From JBBTVO01 sp038058335 (GTDB taxonomy: Bacteria; Patescibacteriota; Microgenomatia; Levybacterales; UBA12049), in contig JBBUBI010000041.1 of assembly GCA_038058335.1 (NCBI GenBank), forward strand, positions 1 through 6,240: DNA of 6,240 bases, given 5' to 3'. The notes under the pieces are model-generated. The model saw nothing but the letters and a program-made list of their open reading frames with translations, was not told the origin of the DNA and searched no databases. Positions 1 to 5,204 of this stretch are shown here, piece by piece. Position 1 is the first letter of the stretch, and every line of letters begins with the position of its first letter. Made by a program: the position numbers and the translations under genes.

Positions 1-1511
1 TCACAACCTTTGCCCTTGTAAATTTTGATTCCCTCACCATTAATTGGAGGACATAGTTTGCCCAATACACCCCTAATCTCATCTGCTATCTGGCGAAGGG
101 GGGCCTGTACTTGCCTACAATTAGAGCAAATTTTCCTTACTATTCTCTGTCCTACAACTGCATTCATTGTAGAGGATAGCAGGAATGGCTCAGCTCCCAA
201 ATCAATAAGACGCGGAATTGCACCAGCCGCATCTGAGGTATGAAGAGTAGAGAATACCAAATGCCCCGTAAGAGAGGCTTGAAGCGCAAGCTCCGTAGTC
301 TCCTTATCTCTGATCTCTCCAACTAGAATGATATTGGGATCCTGTCTCAAAAATGACCTCAGTCCCGTTGCGAAGGTAAGACCAACTGCAGGATTTATCT
401 GCACTTGATTTATGCCCTGCATTTGATACTCGACGGGATCTTCAAGAGTCATTATGTTGACGCGCGTTGTATTAAGTTTTTCCAAAACCGAGTAGAGAGT
501 TGTCGTTTTACCTGATCCCGTGGGTCCGCAGACGATTATTATTCCGTGAGGTCGAAGTATTCCTGACTCAAGACTCTTCATTGATACGCCTCGTAGTCCC
601 AACTCCTGAAGACTCGGAACTCCTCCTGATTTACGAAGAAGCCTCATAACAATCTTTTCGCCAAATGTAGTAGGCATTACAGAAATACGAAGATCCACCT
701 CGTTGTTATCAACCTTGAAATTAAAACGGCCGTCTTGAGGAGTCCTATGCTCATCAATCTTCATATCCGAAAGAATTTTGATACGGGAAATTACTGCTTC
801 CTGCACTGACTTGGGAAGACTAAGCTTGTCATAAAGAATACCGTCTATTCTATACCTCACACGTATCCTATCCGTCTGAGGCTCAATGTGGACATCGGAT
901 GCTCTGCTTGATACGGCGTACTCAAGGATAGTTGAGACAATCTTGGCAATAGGCGCCTCCTGAATAATTTCTGCGATTTCCTTACTGTCGATTGTTTTGG
1001 TCTTCGTAAGCTCCTCTGTTTCCCTTATCGCTTCACCAACTTCTCCTACGATCTCCTGCCTATACTGCTGTGACACTGCCTTTTTTACTTCTTCCTCAGA
1101 TGCCGCAAAAGTCTTAAGAACTAATCCGGTTTTTTGGCGGACGAACTCAAGCGCCTCAAGATCCACAGGATTGGACATTGCAACTGAAAGCACATTGGTC
1201 TTCTCATCAAATAGAAACGGGATTATATGAAATCTCTCGGCAACGGCGCGGGGAATCTTACTTAATGCTACGGGAGAAAAAGAAATTGATGTAAGAGATA
1301 TATATGGAATACCAAGAAGCTTTGCTTTTGCCTCAGAAATTTTATTGGGCGGAATAATTCCGAGAGAATTCAGGACTTCTTCCTGAGTAACTCCCTGACT
1401 TGCGCTTTTGACTTTAATATCATCTACCTGAACAGGGGTAATCAAGTGTTCCGAAAGAAGAACATCAAGCAGCGTAGCGCCTTGTGAAGCAGAAATATCA
1501 GTACCGGGCAT
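1..1511 (-). CDS. pilB: Type IV pilus assembly / type II secretion ATPase, PilB/GspE family (3' end cut by window edge)
   Basis: This gene encodes the cytoplasmic hexameric ATPase that powers extension of a type IV pilus, or of a related type II secretion pseudopilus. I translated 503 codons without a stop from ATG at 1511-1509 to the left edge. Residues about 60-150 look like a MshEN/GspE N-terminal domain. The ATPase core follows, with SDVHIEP at 205-211, Walker A GPTGSGKT at 329-336 (bases 504-527), the Asp box TLEDPVEY at 355-362, Walker B ILVGEIRD at 395-402 and the His box TGHLVFSTLHT at 415-425. The first half of the zinc site, CSNC, is at 462-465. The frame ends at GKGC just where the second CxxC would begin, so perhaps 60-70 residues are missing. 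The product could equally be named GspE; PilB is preferred because pili are common in this kind of genome. The start follows a TATAAT box with no room for a leader. An in-frame TTG at 1547 is possible but less likely. Confidence 0.95.
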   Translation of the reverse strand, partial: MPGTDISASQGATLLDVLLSEHLITPVQVDDIKVKSASQGVTQEEVLNSLGIIPPNKISEAKAKLLGIPYISLTSISFSPVALSKIPRAVAERFHIIPFLFDEKTNVLSVAMSNPVDLEALEFVRQKTGLVLKTFAASEEEVKKAVSQQYRQEIVGEVGEAIRETEELTKTKTIDSKEIAEIIQEAPIAKIVSTILEYAVSSRASDVHIEPQTDRIRVRYRIDGILYDKLSLPKSVQEAVISRIKILSDMKIDEHRTPQDGRFNFKVDNNEVDLRISVMPTTFGEKIVMRLLRKSGGVPSLQELGLRGVSMKSLESGILRPHGIIIVCGPTGSGKTTTLYSVLEKLNTTRVNIMTLEDPVEYQMQGINQVQINPAVGLTFATGLRSFLRQDPNIILVGEIRDKETTELALQASLTGHLVFSTLHTSDAAGAIPRLIDLGAEPFLLSSTMNAVVGQRIVRKICSNCRQVQAPLRQIADEIRGVLGKLCPPINGEGIKIYKGKGC

Positions 1512-1515
1512 TACT

Positions 1516-1547
1516 ATTATAGTAGGTAAAACTACGGTATAATTCAA
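1516..1547 (-). promoter_or_regulatory. Putative pilB promoter, leaderless arrangement
   Basis: On the minus strand a perfect TATAAT lies at 1521-1516, only 4 bp before the pilB ATG at 1511. Transcription normally starts about 7 nt after the -10 box, which would place it on or next to the start codon, giving a leaderless mRNA. This fits the absence of a Shine-Dalgarno sequence. A weak -35 candidate, TTGAAT, lies at 1547-1542, but the 20 bp spacer is longer than ideal. The element overlaps the promoter of the divergent gene. Confidence 0.5.
1538..1543 (+). promoter_or_regulatory. Putative -10 box for the delta-prime-like gene, near-leaderless
   Basis: A perfect TATAAT sits 13 bp before the ATG at 1557, so the predicted transcript has a leader of about 6 nt, too short for a Shine-Dalgarno site, and none is visible. 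No convincing -35 hexamer is seen 16-18 bp upstream. The box lies inside the -35/spacer region of the opposite pilB promoter, so the two promoters probably compete for RNA polymerase. Confidence 0.5.
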
Positions 1548-1556
1548 TAGTTAACA

Positions 1557-2222
1557 ATGCAATCATTTATTATTTCAGGAAAAAACAATGAGTCTGCGCT
1601 TCAGAAAGCTAAATCAATTTGCCTTGAAAAAGAAACAAGCCAGTTTGATTTGACTATCGAATCCTTTGAGAAAACAGTAGGCATCGAAGAGGTAAGGAAT
1701 TTTACCAAGAAACTTTTCCTAAAACCGTTCCAAGGAAATTCAAAAGCACTTATCATAAACGCACCGCTTGGCATAACTATCGAGTCTCAAAACGCGCTTC
1801 TTAAAATACTTGAAGAACCACCTGTAAATACTTTTATATTTTTGGTGGTGGAAAATATCAATATTCTTCTTCCGACAATTTTATCAAGATGTAAAACTAT
1901 AAAGCTTGAGGAAGAAACTAAAGCAATAGATGAAAAAGAAGTTGCAGATTTTAAAAAAATATTAGAAAACTTAGTCTCAGAAAATGCCGGATACAAACTC
2001 AAGCTTGCTCAAGACTACGGAAAGAGTAGGGAGGAGGCAATAAATTTTCTCGAAAGCTCAATTCTAGCTCTAAGACAAATCATGCTAAGCGATACGAGGT
2101 CGGACCTCGTTGATTTTGTTAAAATAATCCAAATGCTAGAAAAGGGAAGAACTACTATTAAAACTACCAATGTAAGCCAACGCTTTATTCTCGAAAATAC
2201 CTTACTGTCAATCCAAACTTAA
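1557..2222 (+). CDS. holB: DNA polymerase III delta-prime-like clamp-loader protein (reduced)
   Basis: The 221-residue product resembles the ATPase-like core of the delta-prime/gamma clamp-loader subunits, which help load the sliding clamp on DNA. The diagnostic stretch is residues 77-112: SQNALLKILEEPP, then FIFLVVENINILLPTILSRC. The SRC motif at 110-112 carries the conserved arginine that acts as the arginine finger in clamp loaders. The N-terminus keeps the fold's first strand (SFIISGKNNES) but has no GxxGxGKT P-loop and no zinc-binding cysteine cluster, so it should not bind ATP itself; delta-prime is also ATPase-inactive in E. coli. At 221 residues it is much shorter than E. coli HolB (334), and the C-terminal collar domain is largely missing. 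Residues 180-185 are TRSDLV, encoded by a palindromic repeat also found in two downstream genes. The start is set by the nearby -10 box. The holB symbol is by similarity only. Confidence 0.8.
   Translation: MQSFIISGKNNESALQKAKSICLEKETSQFDLTIESFEKTVGIEEVRNFTKKLFLKPFQGNSKALIINAPLGITIESQNALLKILEEPPVNTFIFLVVENINILLPTILSRCKTIKLEEETKAIDEKEVADFKKILENLVSENAGYKLKLAQDYGKSREEAINFLESSILALRQIMLSDTRSDLVDFVKIIQMLEKGRTTIKTTNVSQRFILENTLLSIQT
2094..2110 (+). repeat. In-frame palindromic element, copy 1 (encodes TRSDLV)
   Basis: ACGAGGTCGGACCTCGT is a perfect palindrome with 8 bp arms around a single G. It is read as ACG AGG TCG GAC CTC GT(T), giving TRSDLV at residues 180-185 of the delta-prime-like protein. 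Compared with copies 2 and 3 it has G in place of A at position 3 and C in place of T at position 15. These two positions pair with each other and are both codon third positions, so pairing and peptide are both preserved. Confidence 0.85.
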
Positions 2223-2238
2223 TTTTAAATGCCAAGAG

Positions 2239-2247
2239 TGGTATAAT
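2239..2247 (+). promoter_or_regulatory. Putative extended -10 promoter of the HD-domain gene
   Basis: TGGTATAAT matches an extended -10 (TGnTATAAT) perfectly and lies in the 55 bp gap after the delta-prime-like gene. The predicted start point near 2254 leaves a leader of about 24 nt before the ATG at 2278, enough for the ribosome site seen there. No strong -35 is visible (TTAATT at 2219-2224 at best), as is usual for extended -10 promoters. Confidence 0.55.
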
Positions 2248-2269
2248 CATGCCCTGAATTAAATATTTC

Positions 2270-2275
2270 AGGAAG
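2270..2275 (+). promoter_or_regulatory. Ribosome binding site of the HD-domain gene
   Basis: AGGAAG lies 2 nt before ATG 2278. The spacing is short, but this is the only recognisable Shine-Dalgarno-like sequence close to a start codon in the window, and it supports 2278 over the next in-frame ATG at 2314. Confidence 0.45.
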
Positions 2276-2277
2276 AT

Positions 2278-3192
2278 ATGAATAGAGTTGAAGTAGAACA
2301 TTATCCATTTCGGATGAAGGAAGATCCTCGCATTGTGGGCAGAGAAATTTTTTCTCAAATAAATACTCTCTTTGAGAATCCTATGTTTTCCGATACTAAA
2401 AGAGATCTTTCTTATAATCTTTTTTTTCATTTCCAGAACGCAAGCAATATGTTCTGCGAGGAAAGTGAAATGAGAGAAAGAGGATATCCAAATGCTAATC
2501 TTTTTTATCACGACAGAGACCATTCTGTTTTTCAAGCTACTTACGATGCGCTTGCAATAACACAGGCAGTCCTCACAGAGAATAACCATCTAGCTTCTCA
2601 TCTAACTCCTGAAGGAATTTTCTCAATTCCTCTAGGCTCAATATATCATGATACAGGATTTGTATATGGGGCTAATTTAGACGAAAGTTTTGCCGGCAGA
2701 AATAGCATTCATGTAGAAAAAAGCATTAAAGCAGCAGAGGAAGCTATTGATCAAATCGGCATACCTAGATGCCTAAATCTAGATAAAGTCAAAAAACTCG
2801 TAACTATAGGAATTCAGGGAACTCATTTTCCTTATGATGCAGAGAGAAGAGAAGAGGGGAGAAAGCTCTTGGGTCAATTGTCTCAGGAAGACAGAAAAGA
2901 AGCACAAATTGTACGACTTGCTGTGCAATTTGCTGATTTGGGAGGACAAACTGCGCGGGTTGATCAAAACCCCGAGGGCCTAAGAAGATTAAGAGATGAA
3001 ATGAACGCCTGCACTCCGAACATGGGAACAAAAATAATCGGAAAAGACGAAAGAGAAATTGAAGAGAAAAGAAAACAATTCCTTGAGTTTGTAGTTGAGA
3101 AAACAGTTGGAAAAACAGGAAATGCTTTTTTCGGTACAAGCGATCATAGCTTCGCAAGAGAATGGCACAAAACTCCTACTGCCTCGCGTTAA
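2278..3192 (+). CDS. HD-domain phosphohydrolase-like protein of unknown substrate
   Basis: The 304-residue protein shows the pattern of a metal-dependent HD-superfamily phosphohydrolase. The candidate metal ligands occur in order. His78 and His82 lie in FYHDRDHS. His124-Asp125 lie in GSIYHDTGFVYG, the HD signature itself. His145 (SIHVEKS) and His183 (GTHFP) follow, and Asp220 lies in VQFADLGGQ, the usual last ligand on a later helix. Extra histidines between HD and the final Asp recall the HD enzymes that bind two metals, but the substrate (nucleotide, cyclic nucleotide or other phosphoester) cannot be read from sequence. No signal peptide or membrane segment is apparent, so the protein is probably cytoplasmic. 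The last 50 or so residues are charged and contain no recognised domain. It has its own extended -10 and Shine-Dalgarno site and lies between a replication gene and an envelope-like operon without clear functional linkage. Confidence 0.7.
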   Translation: MNRVEVEHYPFRMKEDPRIVGREIFSQINTLFENPMFSDTKRDLSYNLFFHFQNASNMFCEESEMRERGYPNANLFYHDRDHSVFQATYDALAITQAVLTENNHLASHLTPEGIFSIPLGSIYHDTGFVYGANLDESFAGRNSIHVEKSIKAAEEAIDQIGIPRCLNLDKVKKLVTIGIQGTHFPYDAERREEGRKLLGQLSQEDRKEAQIVRLAVQFADLGGQTARVDQNPEGLRRLRDEMNACTPNMGTKIIGKDEREIEEKRKQFLEFVVEKTVGKTGNAFFGTSDHSFAREWHKTPTASR

Positions 3193-3203
3193 GCCTCAAA
3201 TTC

Positions 3204-3212
3204 TGATAAAAT
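3204..3212 (+). promoter_or_regulatory. Putative extended -10 promoter of the MurF-like operon
   Basis: TGATAAAAT fits an extended -10 (TG-A-TAAAAT, one mismatch to TATAAT) inside the 33 bp gap before the MurF-like gene. The predicted start near 3218-3219 gives a leader of about 7 nt to ATG 3226, again near-leaderless with no Shine-Dalgarno site. It would drive the overlapping three-gene unit 3226 to beyond 6240. Confidence 0.45.
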
Positions 3213-3225
3213 TAATGAATATTTT

Positions 3226-4485
3226 ATGCTTGGAAGCTTAAAAAGGTTATTTTATTTTCCGCTGGCGTATTATTTCCGATTCTTTGCTGAGATCAAGCTT
3301 AAAAGCTGGAAGCCATACATAATAGTAGTCACTGGATCTAGTGGTAAGACTACGCTTCTTCATCTTATCGAGTCTCAGATCGGAGACAAGGCAAAATATT
3401 CACATCATGCCAACAGCGCCTATGGAATTCCCTTTGATATCCTCAGCCTTCACAGAAAAAATTTAAAACTTACAGAATGGATTTACTTATTTTTGGCGGC
3501 GCCTTTTTCAGCCTTCAGAAAACCTCCCGAGCAGAAGTTATATATAGTAGAGGCGGATTGTGACAGACCAGAGGAGGGTAAATTCCTGGCAACGCTTCTT
3601 AGGCCAAGCGTTACTCTCTGGACCAATTCCACCAAAACCCATAGCATGAACTTTGATGGACTCGTAGAAAATGCTAAATTTGCCGAAGTTGAAGAAGCGA
3701 TCGCTTATGAGTTTGGATATTTTCTTGAATTCTCAAAAGATCTTGCTATCGTAAACGGAGATTCAAATCTTATTGAGATGCAGTTTGAAAGAACAAAAGC
3801 TGAAATCCAAAGAGTAAAAGTTGAAAACCTAAAAAACTATGAAATCTCAAATGGCAAAACAGTCTTTGAAACGAAAGGCTCAATATTTAAATTTGATTTG
3901 CTGCTTCCCAAGGAATTCTATTATTCACTTGAGATGACCATTCTGCTTCTTAGAAAACTGGGCATGGAGCTCGATACAACCTTCTCAAAATTTAGGATTC
4001 CTCCAGGAAGAAATAGTATATTCAAGGGCATAAAAAACACTACTCTAGTCGACTCAAGTTATAATGCCAATCTCGATTCAATGACTGCGATTCTAAATAT
4101 GTTTGACAACATAAAAGCTGAAAAAAAATGGATAGTCGCAGGGGATATGCTAGAACAGGGAAAAAGCGAAGAAAGCGAACACGAAAAGCTCGCGGATTTA
4201 ATATCAAAAATCAAAATTGAAAAAATAATACTCATGGGCCCGCGAGTTTTAAAGCATACATTACCAAAGATTACAAATCACAAGAAAGTGGTTGGTTTTG
4301 AAAATCCCGATGAAGTCCTCAAGTATCTGAAAGAAAATATCAAAGGAGGAGAAACTATTTTATTCAAAGGCGCCAGATATCTTGAAGGTGTTATTGAAAA
4401 CTTACTCGCTGATAAAAATGATGCATCAAAGCTTGCAAGAAGAGAAAAAATCTGGCAGGAGAGAAGGAAAAAATTCGGACTATGA
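3226..4485 (+). CDS. MurF-like Mur ligase family protein lacking the usual N-terminal domain
   Basis: The 419-residue protein belongs to the Mur ligase family, ATP-dependent enzymes that form amide bonds during peptidoglycan precursor synthesis. It most resembles MurF, which joins D-Ala-D-Ala to UDP-MurNAc-tripeptide. Visible motifs are the P-loop VTGSSGKTT at 35-43, YIVEADCDRPEEGKF at 106-120, PPGRNSIFKG at 259-268, SSYNANLDSM at 277-286 (compare MurF DDSYNANPDSM), AGDMLEQG at 305-312 and LFKGARYLEGVIENLL at 379-394. In ordinary MurF the P-loop sits near residue 105-110, after a UDP-sugar-binding domain. Here it starts at 36, after a short hydrophobic and aromatic segment (LKRLFYFPLAYYFRFF, 5-20) that might touch the membrane. 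Substrate recognition must therefore differ from classical MurF. The stop overlaps the hydrolase start (ATGA). No paralogue is visible, so it could be the genome's MurF or a specialised ligase. Confidence 0.82.
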   Translation: MLGSLKRLFYFPLAYYFRFFAEIKLKSWKPYIIVVTGSSGKTTLLHLIESQIGDKAKYSHHANSAYGIPFDILSLHRKNLKLTEWIYLFLAAPFSAFRKPPEQKLYIVEADCDRPEEGKFLATLLRPSVTLWTNSTKTHSMNFDGLVENAKFAEVEEAIAYEFGYFLEFSKDLAIVNGDSNLIEMQFERTKAEIQRVKVENLKNYEISNGKTVFETKGSIFKFDLLLPKEFYYSLEMTILLLRKLGMELDTTFSKFRIPPGRNSIFKGIKNTTLVDSSYNANLDSMTAILNMFDNIKAEKKWIVAGDMLEQGKSEESEHEKLADLISKIKIEKIILMGPRVLKHTLPKITNHKKVVGFENPDEVLKYLKENIKGGETILFKGARYLEGVIENLLADKNDASKLARREKIWQERRKKFGL

Positions 4486-5204
4486 TAATCCTACAAAAAC
4501 AATCTAAAACAAGGTCGGACCTTGTAAAGGTGTATATCTTGCATGGATGGACGTATAATTTGGGAAAATGGGATCCTTTTATTAAAATCCTGACAAAGAA
4601 TAATCTGAATCCTGTTCTTCTTAAGATCCCCGGACTAACTGAGAAAATTGACAAACCCTGGACGATTGATGATTATGCCGATTGGCTGGCAAAAGAAGTT
4701 GGGGAAGAACAAAAAATAAATATTATCGGGCATTCAAATGGAGGAAGAATTGCGATGAATTTCGCAATAAAAAATCCAGATAAGATAAGACGACTAATCT
4801 TGATCGACAGTGCAGGAATTTATCACAATGACATCACAATCACTCTGAAAAGAACTGTCTTTAAGATTATTGCGAAAGCGGGCAAAAGGATATTAGACAA
4901 TCCTTCGGCAAAAAAACTTTTGTATAAAGTGATCGGGGAGGATGATTATGAAAGAGCAGATAAAACCATGAAAAAAACAATGATAAGTCTTATCGAATCA
5001 GACAAAAACCTAACGCCTGATAGGATCAGAAATAAAACTCTTATTATTTGGGGAGAAAAAGATAAAATTACTCCATTGTCGGATGGGAAAATCCTAGAGA
5101 AATTAATTGATAATAGTAAATTGTTAATTGTAAATAGTGCTCGCCATTCGCCTCAATTTACTCATCCCCGGGAAACAGCAAGCTTAATCTTAAAAGAAAT
5201 ATGA
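4482..5204 (+). CDS. Alpha/beta-hydrolase fold protein, serine hydrolase
   Basis: The 240-residue protein has the complete alpha/beta-hydrolase plan. Strand and oxyanion region VYILHGW are at 17-23, the nucleophile elbow IIGHSNGG at 81-88 (Ser85), the acid loop IIWGEKDKITP at 188-198 (Asp194) and the catalytic His in SARHSPQF at 219-226 (His222). The cap is short, roughly residues 110-175. Length and motifs suit a small esterase, lipase or C-C hydrolase; the substrate is not readable. The ATG overlaps the upstream stop (ATGA) and the stop overlaps the next ATG, so it is the middle gene of a coupled operon. Residues 1-16, before the first core strand, look like an added tail, and residues 10-15 (TRSDLV) are encoded by a palindromic repeat. 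A GTG at 4530 (residue 17) is an alternative start that would leave the palindrome untranslated. The ATG is preferred because of the overlap and the conserved repeat frame. Confidence 0.85.
   Translation: MIILQKQSKTRSDLVKVYILHGWTYNLGKWDPFIKILTKNNLNPVLLKIPGLTEKIDKPWTIDDYADWLAKEVGEEQKINIIGHSNGGRIAMNFAIKNPDKIRRLILIDSAGIYHNDITITLKRTVFKIIAKAGKRILDNPSAKKLLYKVIGEDDYERADKTMKKTMISLIESDKNLTPDRIRNKTLIIWGEKDKITPLSDGKILEKLIDNSKLLIVNSARHSPQFTHPRETASLILKEI
4509..4525 (+). repeat. In-frame palindromic element, copy 2 (encodes TRSDLV)
   Basis: ACAAGGTCGGACCTTGT is a perfect palindrome with 8 bp arms around a single G. In the hydrolase frame it reads ACA AGG TCG GAC CTT GT(A), giving TRSDLV at residues 10-15. 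It sits between the start codon and the first core strand, in a part of the fold that tolerates extra residues. It differs from copy 3 only at the central base (G versus C), a synonymous Ser wobble position. Confidence 0.9.

Noticed and set aside
25..1230. Plus-strand ORFs at 25-243 and 997-1230
   Set aside because: They lie antisense to the uninterrupted PilB frame, whose Walker and zinc motifs are intact.
2185..3157. Several minus-strand ORFs of 62-134 codons over the HD-domain gene
   Set aside because: They are antisense to a gene with clear HD motifs, show no recognisable protein features and have no supporting start signals.
3215..3241. Tiny ORF (ATG 3215 to TAA 3241) as a leader peptide
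   Set aside because: It has eight codons, overlaps the MurF-like start, and has neither a ribosome site nor attenuator structure. A chance ORF is simpler.
4482..5204. UGA recoding (glycine) as in Gracilibacteria/Absconditabacteria
   Set aside because: TGA ends the MurF-like and hydrolase genes at natural lengths with ATGA overlaps, and no in-frame TGA interrupts any of the six genes.
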